NCBI GenBank assembly: GCA_964020155.1
Contig: OZ026551.1
Span: 3,379,018-3,443,017 of the forward strand
DNA from: Chondrilla cf. caribensis
Taxonomy: Eukaryota; Porifera; Demospongiae; Chondrillida; Chondrillidae
Length of the DNA stretch: 64,000 bases
Direction: 5' to 3'
This document shows positions 23,340 to 47,165 of this stretch, in pieces. The notes beneath the pieces were generated by a model, which was not told the origin of the DNA, searched no databases, and saw only the letters and a list, made by a program, of their open reading frames with translations. The translations under genes were made by a program, and so were the position numbers. The stretch's first letter is position 1; each line of letters starts with the position of its first letter.

Positions 23340-23495
23340 ACCAGTGAGGCCCTACAGAACAAGTACAGCACACATATCAAAGCACTAGTGCATGCGGCCC
23401 TACAGAATAAAGTACAGCACACCAGTGGGGCACTACGGAACAAAGTACAGCACACATATCACAGCACTAGTGTGGCCCTACAGAAGGTTGTTCAG
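23340..23495. repeat. Short minisatellite
   Basis: Units of roughly 25-60 bp built from CCCTACAGAA, AAGTACAGCACA and CATATCA-AGCACTAGTG. Confidence 0.7.
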
Positions 23496-23875
23496 AGTAC
23501 ATACGTAAGCTTACTATTACATACATATAATGTTACATATGTACACTTATAGAAAACATAATTATACTCTTGAATGCAGTCACCACTGGACATCTTAGCT
23601 GAAGAAGTTAGATTACAGTTCATCAGAATAAAGTCTCACCTTGCTAGTCTTGCAATGCACAACAGCCACGTTCACTGGGTTCTTGGTCATCCAGGCATTA
23701 AAGAAATTCTCACAGAAAGGCTCTATTAATTAGCTCATAGGGAGGTGTGTTGTGGTCATCAAAGGGAAATAAGGCCCTAAATAGAATAAATCAGATGCAC
23801 AAAAGCAAAATAAAGACTACATTCAGTACATAATAAGCACTAAAACATATATGTACATACTAGAAACCCATACAA

Positions 23876-23876
<1 letters not shown>

Positions 23877-23924
<48 letters not shown>
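23877..23924. repeat. (CA)n microsatellite
   Basis: Pure CA tract. Confidence 0.95.
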
Positions 23925-23927
<3 letters not shown>

Positions 23928-24378
23928 CTGCTTATTCTAACTGACATGTATAATTAACAGTTCAGTAAACAGTGGACCAGTGGACAACTGGTAAGTGTCT
24001 AGATTAACAAAAAGCATTCCTGGGACCAGCCAACCTTGGGAGTAAACAACATAAAGACTAGGGGGATATATCTAAAAGGAGAATAACTACATTAATTTTA
24101 GTTGCAGTTTCTGAGAATATATCACTTTGTACATTCGTCACATCAATATGATAACTATATTAACAATTATTTAATTTATACTAACTTCCATTCATTTGCT
24201 GTCAATATTATTCTCGCATTACATACTTCTGCATGATCTCCAACGTGGTGAAGAGAAGCAAGCGCCATCTTTACAAGCAAGCACGTGTGGCATGTGGAAT
24301 GATATAAAGATATTCATAAATATCCGATAATATTCATTTTATGCCAATGAATATCGATACGGCATCCACGCTGTACCT

Positions 24379-25049
24379 GTGGATGCCGTCACGTATCGTG
24401 CGTGTGTTCTGTTAGTAGGGCAGGCAGACTGTCATACACTTTACAAGAAGGATCTGAAGCTGGTTGAAGAGGAATCTCTGAGAAGAATAGTGTCTTTTAT
24501 GTCTCTCCACCTCAGGAAGGAGTTGAGAGACAAATTAAAGCGATCATCATTCAAATCAAGGAATTTAACGATACCATTAAAAAAAAACAAAAAAAAACAA
24601 AGCCTCGGACACAGGGGTAAAGACAAATAAACACAAAATGTCATATGCCGTCCCTGGCAAGGCAGGGGCGAAAAATATCCTCGTTGGCGAACTCTGAATA
24701 ATGAGTAATAATGAGTCATTATTGGTGGACAGCAGTTCGCCAATTATTGCGGGTAAGGTTCAATATCATAATTATCCATTTTGTGGCGATTCTTATACAC
24801 TTCTGAATCCTTGCGATATTGCGCTCTACTTTTCCTCTCAAGCCACGTGTTGTCAGCCATTTATCTCTAACAGTGAATGTTTGTTAACGTCATTGTCTGT
24901 GTTATGTGTGACCAAGTGTCCATTTTATGTATGTTCTGATGACAGTCTGTTTCCCCACCTTATTTCCAGGTACGGATGAACTGTTCAAGTTAGACCTTCA
25001 GACCTTCTCTGATGGTGAAATCCTGAGACGTCTGACATTGTTTGTGTCT
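24379..25049 (+). other. Two weak coding-like segments
   Basis: 24379-24630 has a Lys-rich frame with LKLVEEESLRRIVSFMSLHL. 24970-25049, after TTTCCAG, encodes TDELFKLDLQTFSDGEILRR and ends at GTATT. Both share an L(R)R helix-like pattern. Whether they belong to one gene with the segment at 25671 is unknown. Confidence 0.2.
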
Positions 25050-25385
25050 AGTGTATTAAACATGATAAGCAGTATAGGAGTATACCATCTTGAAGAGAGT
25101 GTGCGTGTATATTAGTGTGTGTATATGCATATTATAATATAGATCTTCCCAAGCAAATGCACATGTGCATATCATATTATGTGCTAGTGTGGGTGTACCA
25201 GGTGTGTGGTTGTGTGTATATACTAGTATGTGTACCCTTGTGGATGTAGTCTGTGGTGGTATAGGCACAGTATGTGAGTGTTCAGTAAGGATGTGATATA
25301 CTCCATGTACATATGTGTATACCTATCATACATATTATGTATGTACATGTGTACGTATATGCATGCATATGTAAGGATGTAGACG

Positions 25386-25936
25386 TGTGTGGTTGACATT
25401 TGAGAGTGGTGGTCTTGTCCTTTTGATATATATAGATCTTGTGGTGGTGTCTTTAGAAATGTTGTTTGTGATAAGAGATGACACATTGCACAGTGTCAGT
25501 TTGATGGAGGAGATTGAAATGAATTGTCAGCCCCCCAGTGTTGTTCAATGTGTGTACTTCCCATTTGTATGCATGTACTGTGGCCATGTATACAAGGTTT
25601 ATTCATCCCATCCAATGTCCCCATGTTCTAATGTGTCAAGTGCTCCTCCATTGTGCTCCCTCTCTCCCAGCTGAATGGAGTCTTGTTGATGCTAACCAGG
25701 GCTACACTGGAGGAGTTGAATGGGAAGAAGAATAGGTTTTTTTTGAGACAGTCCAATTCTGAACTGTATCCCCATCTTGGTGAGCATGGAGGATATACCT
25801 CAGGAAGGGTGGTCAGTAGACAATAGCCTACCCAGTTAGTGTATTCCACCCTATCTACATCCACTTGGAAATACGTGTGTATGTATTGACTTGCACAACC
25901 TCCTTTTGTCAAATGTAGTGTGTTGTGGGTGGTTAT
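25386..25936 (+). repeat. Repeated segment, copy 2
   Basis: Partner of 14301-14846. Confidence 0.75.
25671..25826 (+). pseudogene. Galactosyltransferase-like fragment, copy 2
   Basis: Same acceptor and same start (NGVLLMLTRATLEELNGK) as 14584. Here the frame continues unshifted through SNSELYPHLGEHGG to a TAG at 25824-25826. The donor seen in copy 1 is mutated. Confidence 0.35.
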
Positions 25937-26139
25937 TCATGTCAAGTGAGGGAAGAAAACTCCAGTACATTTTGAAAACCAACTTCCACTTCTCCTAGCT
26001 CATTCAGGTGATGAGGTTGATGAAAACAGTCCCATTCTGTTGTGTATGTGTGTTGGTGTGTACCACATGTACGTACATCATATATTTTCTACATAATATA
26101 GGTACATGCAGACATCTGTGGATAATAGTGATCCTGTGT

Positions 26140-26403
26140 TCATGTACATAAATATGTACATATTGTACACATGTGTGTCAATGTATACATGCAAATATAT
26201 AATGATACATGTGTAATGTTATAACATGTATGCGTATGCTTGCTTAGATGGTGCTGGTAATATGTCTGAGATTCCGGACTACATGAACTACGTATAAGCC
26301 CAACAATGCCATCGTACTCAAGTACCACCTCCTCAAGACCATAATATACAGGACCTCCGCTATGGAACCCATAGTGAATTAAGGTTGTGTTCGGAGAGGA
26401 CAA
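26140..26403 (-). other. Unassigned open frame
   Basis: Contains IHYGFHSGGPVYYGLEEVVL, which looks protein-like, but no convincing splice partners were found. Confidence 0.2.
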
Positions 26404-27398
26404 TGGGCTCCAGTATTTGGTGTCTTACATGTCAAAACTTGATGGGGGAGTTTGTCAGCTGTGAGAACCCCTGAGTGGACACTAGGTAAGAGAGAGTGTG
26501 CCATTAGTGGAATTATGGTATGGATTTATGAAGGTGGTTTATACTGGGAGAGATTGTGCAGTTATGGAAGAGATACTATACTACTAGGTGTGGTATATAC
26601 ATATATACAGTGCCACCCACTATATATGCTGCAATCATTTTTTGCAATATGTGACCAATTACCCATTCTGGCATAATATCCAATTTGACCTTGTCCAACT
26701 TGAAATCACCTGCATAACACCATTCATACAGCTGTTAAGGTGTTTATCATTCGCATCACAATAAAATTATTGGATTGGAATCGTGCATGGAGTAAATATG
26801 TGCAGATGAGGTGGGTGGGGCAGTGGGAGTGGCTTGATACTGGTGATAGAGCAGGGTGATACAGACTGGTATTAGTGTGGGAATGACTTTGCAGTATACG
26901 TACTTTAGGCTAGTTTGTTTGTTTGTCAATATCAGTCATACCTCATGCCTAACTTACACTTAGCTATAAATATACGATGCACATGAATTACTTGTACTTG
27001 AATCTATACTCATGTATTTGATACAGGTGGGCACATACTGGTACATCAGAACTTCAAGATTGATGAAGGAAGTGGAATGCACCAGTTACTACTACATAGA
27101 GTGTCAAATTCATAATGTTGTCAGTGGTCACAACATTAGACAGTGAGGAAGTTGGAGCTGATCAGAGAGAGAAAATGGAAGGTACATTTTTAGATGGAGG
27201 AGTATTAATAGATGCCTCACCATATATAATTCTGTTATTTCTATTACGATCCCAGTGTAATAAACATTAACTCTTACTTCCTTTCACTGTGAATAAGGTA
27301 ATTGATTATGATTGACCAACACCAACTGTAGATCTTGCATAGACGATGACGACATTTGGAATGTACCTGGCTGAAAAATAGAAAGCATTTTGATTATT

Positions 27399-27610
27399 AT
27401 ACCGCATAGAGGGAAAGTTTTGCAGACTAAAAGTTTTGCGAAGAAACAGATAGTCGTGAAAGTTTTATTTGTGAACACCCGATTACATAATCGTCTGACA
27501 ATCAATTAATGCTTTAGGTGTTTTAAACGTGAAACATTTTGTCGCGAAATTTGCGAAATTGAGCGATTCGCAAAAGTTTTACCCCGTGAAACTTTCTGTC
27601 CATACGGTAT
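27399..27610. mobile_element. Small inverted-repeat element (MITE), 212 bp
   Basis: Ends read ATACCGCATAGAGGGAAAGT and, reversed, ATACCGTATGGACAGAAAGT. Absent from the paralogous site near 45.86 kb. Confidence 0.7.
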
Positions 27611-27986
27611 CAAGGACATTCAATTCCACCTTCAAGTCTATTATATATATATATTTCTTTATATAATTTATACCTTATACATTATTATTATATTCTAATA
27701 CCCTTAAACTTTGAATGAGATACTGTGATGTTGTTACTTTTCCCTGACAGTAACATTCTCTCCAAACTTTCCATACTCCACCACATAGCTCATTATCACT
27801 CCTTTTGGCTCATCCTGTTCTTTCTAACCGATGTTTAACTTATATAATTAGAACTTGTGTCAGAAGTTACTTAGTATATACGTTAGTTTAAATGGTGATA
27901 TACTACAGATGGTGAACAATGGTTATGTAATTGCCTATGATTCATCTGCGTATACTGTTGTTTTCAGAAGTATTATACCTGTATAA

Positions 27987-28128
27987 TTATATATACAGAA
28001 AAATAAGCCTGTTTCCTTGAGAGTAAGATGTTACTGAAGCAGTGCAGTATTGAACATCTGGTCCTTGTTTCACCGCAGGTTCATATACAGAAGGAACAGG
28101 GACATTAAGCAATTTTCCAATTTTGCCT
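27987..28128 (-). other. Possible alternative tail exon, gene 2
   Basis: A TTTTGTCAG acceptor at the same phase (2) as the annotated tail exon, followed by GKIGKLLNVPVPSVYEPAVK and a stop at 27987. It lies about 480 bp 3' of the gene 2 stop codon and could replace the tail by alternative splicing. Confidence 0.35.
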
Positions 28129-28610
28129 CTGACAAAATGGTATTTCATCCCATAATACAGATTAACATTTGTAACAATAACCAATTAATACCTTTTAGTA
28201 TTATAAGAATAATCAACTGACTGATACAAGGCACCATATATTCTATAATTATTAACATATAATATATAATATACATGTACTTTCACGTATGTACAGTAGA
28301 CAGTTCATTCCAATAGTAAATATATTATATATATATATTATATATAAATATTATTTATAGTAATATTGGTGGAGATTTAGGTGGACTGAAATAGCAATAT
28401 CCATTTCATAATGATGATGGATGCATTAGTATACTTAATTGAATAAAATGTATATTAGTAACCAACCATGTAAAATAAATTACAACTCCGTACAAACTAA
28501 AATGTTATTACAGTTCTTGAAGGATTTCAAAGTGAGTTTTAATTTCATGTGATCAATGTAACAATTGCCTAAAATTATTACTTTCCAATGTATGTATAAT
28601 ATTGTTATGA

Positions 28611-41017
<12,407 letters not shown>

Positions 41018-41353
41018 TCTGAATGAGAATACAAAATGACAATGGGGGAGAAATGTTACTACATATATTACCTTCACAATATTGATACCTGTGTATGGCA
41101 GAACACATAAGAGATGAACTGCAGAGCCCAGAGAATGGTATAGTCCTACACTTCATTGAGAATCAGGAGTCTGAGACAGAACCTATAGTCTAAGTCCTAA
41201 GTCTTGGTGCATATGTTATACAATATTAATTTTAGTGTGTGTGTGTGTTTGTCAAATCATGTTTAACTGTCAAGGATACCCACGTACCCAAGTGTCTTAT
41301 TGAAAATACCAACTAACAGTATCATTTGTGCTTGTGAATATGTACTAATATGT

Positions 41354-41453
41354 GTATAGCATCCATTACCATAGAAACAGTACTATTATACAGCAATTTC
41401 GTAATGTATAAAGTGTTAGCAACAGTATAAAGCGTTAGCAATGGATGCTATAC
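41354..41453. repeat. 100-bp element with 13-bp inverted ends
   Basis: GTATAGCATCCAT at the left and its reverse complement at the right. Not seen in the matching introns of genes 1 and 3. Confidence 0.6.
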
Positions 41454-41989
41454 TGGTTAAGACATGAACACTTGGACAATATGACAAAATACACTCACCC
41501 TCGGGACTTGGTATTTTATATGTCATTATGTCCTCGTGCCCATTTCTTAATCACTAATAATAATATTATTATTATTATTGTTATAATCATGTTGAAAATT
41601 TTTCCAAAGTAACGTTCAATGTCATAAATTAGGATAAGCACCAGTCCCTTTGCTTAGTATTGTTCATACGGTCTTTTTGTCAATGAGTAGTAGCCCAAAG
41701 TTATAAAATAAATGGAGATTAATCCACCAAATTTGATGAAGGTTGAATACTTTTATTGCTTCAAGGATTAAATACCCCAGACAATCGATTTTGAGTATAT
41801 GATAGGTACCGATGGCCTTAAAATCCATGAGAAACTAGGTCAGATAGCAGTAGTTGGTAGTTTGGTTTCTGCTACTTAAATTGCTTCTCGCATTTTGTAG
41901 GCTGGTTACATTATTCCAAGGGATTGTTAATTAATTTAACCATATTGATTAATGTGCCCTCTCCAATGGTGGCTATGTCATGATGTCTG

Positions 41990-42400
41990 GCCTGGTGGAA
42001 GTGCTGATCAGAGTAGGAGGGATGGTGTTAGGTGGAGACTCTGTGGCTCTTTTCTCAGAGAGTACGTGCTTAACCTTGCAGTAGGGAGCATCACATAATG
42101 GGCATTTGGGATGGAGTTTATAATCCCAATGAACCAAGGATGTAGGAGTTGGCTGACAATCTGTGCGGCATGCAGGATGAATGACAGTTGGCCAGCAGGG
42201 AGTGCTACCATTCCTTTTTTTTCCATAAACTGTCCCCTTGTTCAAGCTAGGGGATAAAATGTCCAGAATTGAGTTCTGGACAGATGGTATTTGTACATGG
42301 GATTCGATTGCAAGTGATTGTTGTATGATGAGGTTTTGTTTTGATCTCCTGATAATACTAACTCTCCCTTGGCACTTCATGTTATTATTATTGTACATTC
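41990..42400 (-). mobile_element. LINE 3' fragment, unit B copy
   Basis: Homologue of 8175-8640 (for example VALPAGQLSFILHA), with an internal deletion and frame breaks. Confidence 0.6.
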
Positions 42401-43906
42401 CAGAGTACTATAATCTATAGACTTCAAATAACACCTTCCATTTTGTAATGCACATTTCCATTATAAAAGGAATCAAGCTTGGGCTCACAAATTTGCAAAC
42501 CCACAAAGATCAAAGGGAGATCAAAGAGTGTTTACACATTCAAAACACAAAACAAATAACAATAATCAATTTGTTCAATAAACTTGCAGCTGTTGAAGCT
42601 GATGCCTCTATGGGTTTGCAAATTTGTGGACCCAAGCCTGGTTCCTTTTATAATGGAAATGTGCATTACTAAATGGGAGGTGTTAAATATGGATTTATCT
42701 GGAATGTACATTGCTAATGAAATTATCACTGCTTGCACATAGGTGAAAACTTGATTGTTATTGTGACCTTTATTCAGTTGTGGTGAGCACTTAGCTGGTT
42801 TTTGGTATTGGGTGCGGTAGACCAATTATAATACTGGCAGCACCTTCCAAGTATGTCATCAGGCCAATAATAATAGATCAACCATTCTACAAGCCCAAAT
42901 TGACACTAACGTAATTCTTTTCTCTGCTGGAGGTCTTACAGAGTGAGTAGTCGAAGACGAATGTAATACAGAACGCATAGTTCTGTAGTATAATAGTGTA
43001 GTTAAAGTTACAACGTTGAAAATACTTCAGCAACATTCCGTGTTCTTATAGCTACTACTATGAAATCCCTAACTTAAAGTATAACTTATCACTGTAAGCT
43101 ATAATACTGTACTTGATCCGAGTAACGACTCTGAAACACCGTGAAGCGGAAGAAAGATTCTCAGAAAAGTATTATGGACACATTAGGCTGAAATCGAGCA
43201 AAGAGAACGGAATTGAGGCCGTTTATTTAAGTTTCCCTGCGGGATAGTAAATACCATTCTACTAACTTTGTAGGCGCGTAAAGAACGCCCGGAGAAAGTT
43301 AACGGTGGGAATGCCGTTCATCCTAAGTATTCTTGTGGGATAGTAGAATTATTACTTCCCTAAATACTAATTCAGTTTGGATTTCTATTGAATAGTATTG
43401 ATGACACAATGCATGTGGAATTCATACTCAATACTCGCCTAAAAGGAAGCCAATCATTTGCACAGTTTCAAATCCGATTCGATAACTTCTCAAAATGTGC
43501 ATCAGGGTTTTATATACCCAAATGGATAAGAAAAACAGATCACTGACAGGTAGATTAGGTAAACGCGCCTTATTTCGAACAGTGCCTAATTCCGAGCAGT
43601 TGGTCTCTCACCGCATAGTTTTCAAGAAACTATGATCATTTAGTTCATATTCTTAATCCTTACACACCAGGTAAGACACAGCATTCTTTGGTCTGCTCGT
43701 TATTGACCGGATTAGGTGGAAAATCGACATGTTCAGAATTAACGACTGTTCGAAATTACCCCCTCCGGATCCTACCTTATATTTCTCCAGTTTGAAAAAA
43801 ATAGAAAATCCGCTAAGTTCAGCTGCATTATCCGCGTAACATTAGTGAATCAGGTATAGATTCTGAAGGATTTATAGGCCTATAATAGCCTAAGAACAGC
43901 ACTTAC

Positions 43907-44045
43907 CTATCGAACTCGATGTAGGTTGTTTCTGAGACGGATGAGAGATACCGAATGCCTGTCTCTGAAATTCCAATAGATGAAGAAATGCGTACACCAC
44001 CGTGAAGCAAATGGTTTAAAAACCAGCGAAACGATGCAGCTGCAC
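43907..44045 (-). promoter_or_regulatory. Putative non-coding first exon, gene 2
   Basis: Homologue of 9786-9925 with donor GTAAGT at 43901-43906. Splices to the CATTCAG acceptor just before the ATG at 41015-41017. Confidence 0.5.
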
Positions 44046-44694
44046 TTCTAACTTCGATTTAGCAGTACAGTGTGGACGGGATTAATATTATGTTGAGGTC
44101 AGTTTGCACTTCATACTTCAGAAAATGGCGGCGGAAAGTGATCTAATTTGTTGCGTACTTCTCCTGGACCACCACTGTGACATTTGATGTAAACATAGAT
44201 CAGTCCAATATAATATCTACAGAATTTAATTCCACACTATCATTAATTCCAAAAATATCATATACTTTCCTTGCATTGTTCCTAATGATAAGTATTTGGA
44301 TGGTCTCAGTATAGCTAGCTAATGTTATGAGCTATTATTGCATAAAACATGAATAGACCATAACAATTCCCTAAATTCATTGTATTAATTCACCCCAGCT
44401 TCCTCAACTATAATGAAAATACAATTATCGGAATACTACCGCATGAAAGGCAAATAGTCATATTTCCGATTCTAAACACAGAGAATATTCCCTCTTGCTA
44501 TCAACTTCATCATTTTACATGATGCATTTTATTAAATAATAATGATGATGCAATATCTCAGAAAATATTACATCATAAAAAACAATTATCACACACAGGC
44601 ACACACACCACACATACAGTTACACATGTATATGTACATAAATTTTCACACAGCAAATTGTGTAATTATAACTGTCCATACCCCACAATATACC

Positions 44695-46761
44695 TCAATA
44701 TTGTTCCATTTGGCTCATCTGGTCACTCCAACTAATGTCAACACTTGTATCAGAAGTTGCATCATGTGTTAGTCCAGATGGTGGCACGGGAACTGTAACA
44801 TGCACATGGTGCATTTGAGTTGATACAGTAAATACAAAAAACACAGAAAACGAACAGCTGTGCATGCATACAGTGTCACACATGAGAATGCAAATTGAAA
44901 TATAAAATGAAAATTGAAAATAATAAATGGAAAATAATTATGAATATGTGAATATTGATATTATGCAAAATTACAACCTTCGCTTGTACATGTAGTAAGT
45001 TTGTCAGACTACTACACAATCTAGAAAATTAATTGAAAATATAAGCAGTTGTCACAAGGTTGTTGTCATGTTCGTTACTAACTTGCGTACCATGTGTGAT
45101 ATATTATAAAGAAAGTAAAAGAGACCATAATATTATGTATTCACTGTATTGCAAACACTATGTGATTCCTTTAATATTATGCTATAGTATATGTAATCAT
45201 GTGTTACACACGCATTCAATTTGTATAATATAATATAATTATGACCATAATATTGTATAACCACTGCAGCTAACTTTCGGATATTACATTTAATACATTT
45301 ACATACTGTAACAGGAGTATATGTGCACATGGCTATGAACAACAAGAAAATAATCAATGGATAGTCAACACTTTAGCAGATGTGCATAACTTATACCTAA
45401 CTGGCACTTAGCTATAATATTCGATGCACATAAAAAACTTGTACTTGTACTATATACTTGTATTTGATACAGGGGTGCACATAATGGTACATCAGAATTT
45501 TCAGGTTAATGAAGGAAGTGGAATGCACCAGTTACTACTACATAGAGTGTCAAATTCATAATGTTATCAGTGATCACATTAGACAGTGAGGAAGTTGGAG
45601 CTGATCAGGGAGAGAAAATGGAAGATACAAGTTTAGATCGAGGAGTATTTATTTAATAGATACCTCATCACATATAATTTTGTTATTTCCATTACAATCC
45701 CAGTGCAATAAGCATTGACTCTTGTGCTTCCTTCCACTGTGAAAAGGGTAATCAATTATGATTGTCCAACACCAACTGTAGATCTTGTGGAGACAATGAC
45801 CACATTTGGAATGTATGTACATGACTGAAAAATAAAAATAAAGCAATTTCATAATCACATTAAGCAAATTCAATTCAACCTTTAAGTCAAATCGGAAGGC
45901 TGTGTATGTGATGTGTACCATATACACCTTATACATTATTATAATATCTTAATACATTTAATTTAAAATTTGAATGAGATACTGTGGTACTTTTACTTTT
46001 CCCTGACAGTAACATTCTCTCCAAACTCTATATACTCTACCAAGTAGGTCATTATCACTCCATTTGGCTCATCCTGTTCTTTCCAACTGATGTTAGAAAT
46101 TATGTCAAAAGTTACTTTGTAAGTTAGTCTAAATGGTGGTACTAAAGCTGGTGAGCAATGGTAAAATCCTCTGATTCATCTACATATAGCTACTGTTGTT
46201 TTCTCCAAATCCAGACTCCATATTAAATTCAATCTTGAACTCTTGCACAAAATGAGCATCAATGCTCGTGTGAGGTTCTTCTCTGCATCAGACTCATAAA
46301 AGTTAATATTGACAGTGACTGCATGAATCCAGGACAATGGATTATCAGTGGTCATTGGCAGAGTATTTGTTTTCAAGTGGCATTGGAATTGAACAAGCTG
46401 CATGATTAATTTTGTTAGAGTAGACAATGGACAATGCAATATTATACATGATATGCTACACATATTTGATACCGATTCAGCACAAGATTCCACAATTTCC
46501 CAATGCCAATATAATATACCAGTAAATATTAACTCAGTCCACCATATATTTTGAAGAGGTATTGTGGCACATTAAAGAGAAGTATATACCTGTATTATAC
46601 CGAAAAAAATAATATGCCCATTTCTTTGAGAGAAAGATGTTACTGAAGCAGTGCAGTATTGAATATCTACATGGTTCTTGTATCACTGCAGACTGGTATA
46701 CAGCAGGAACAGAAAGATTAAATAATTCTCCAATTTTGCCTCTGACAAAATGGGATTTCAT
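44695..46761 (-). pseudogene. Degenerate array-flanking segment (unit B)
   Basis: Right to left: tail-like exon (46741 to 46534, frameshifted), broken GPCR tail exon (46176-46493), FN3 first half (45980-46140, still open), FN3 second half (45724-45832, stopped by TAA after VGVGQS), and another FN3 first half (44695-44791, VPVPPSGLTHDATSDTSVDI, frameshifted after SW). Confidence 0.6.
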
Positions 46762-47026
46762 CCCATGATACAGATTAACAATAATCGTAACAATTATTAA
46801 TACCTAGTGTATAATACATAATAATGATGATGGACATATTAGTATGCTTGAGTGTCTCAAAAGGAGTATCAGTAATCAATCATGTAAATTCGAACTCGTT
46901 ACAAAAATTACAAGCTATTTTGAAAATTTAAGTTCTTGGAGGGTTTTAAAGTGAGCTTCAATTTTATGTGATTAATGTTGCAATTGTTTGAAATTATTAC
47001 TTTTCAGTGCATGGATATTGTTATGA

Positions 47027-47165
47027 TCACAAGCCTAGTGATTCATAAGCCACATTCTTTTCCATAGCAACAGAATCATCACCACGTATACGGGGCTCTT
47101 GATGATTCATCTGAACTGAATCATAAATAGGTTCTTGCTCATTCCTCGTTGAAGTTTTTGTGGAT
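47027..47165 (-). CDS. Gene 3 cytoplasmic tail exon
   Basis: Phase 2 acceptor CCATTAG, stop TGA at 47027-47029. Two tyrosines in EPIYDSVQM and NVAYESLGL, 26 residues apart, too far for a classical ITAM. Confidence 0.8.

Larger units (their letters stand above)
26950..28184 (-). pseudogene. Degenerate array-flanking segment downstream of gene 2
   Basis: Right to left: tail-like exon (28128 down to a stop at 27987), FN3 first-half remnant (27720-27900), a transposon (27399-27610), an FN3 second-half remnant (27288-27375, TAA after VGVGQS), and the start of a third FN3 exon (27130-27165). The homology with 45.4-46.8 kb stops near 26.95 kb. Confidence 0.55.

Noticed and set aside
47027..47165. 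Classical ITAM in the tail
   Set aside because: The two tyrosine motifs are about 26 residues apart, beyond the 6-12 spacing, and the first lacks the expected -2 residue for an ITIM.
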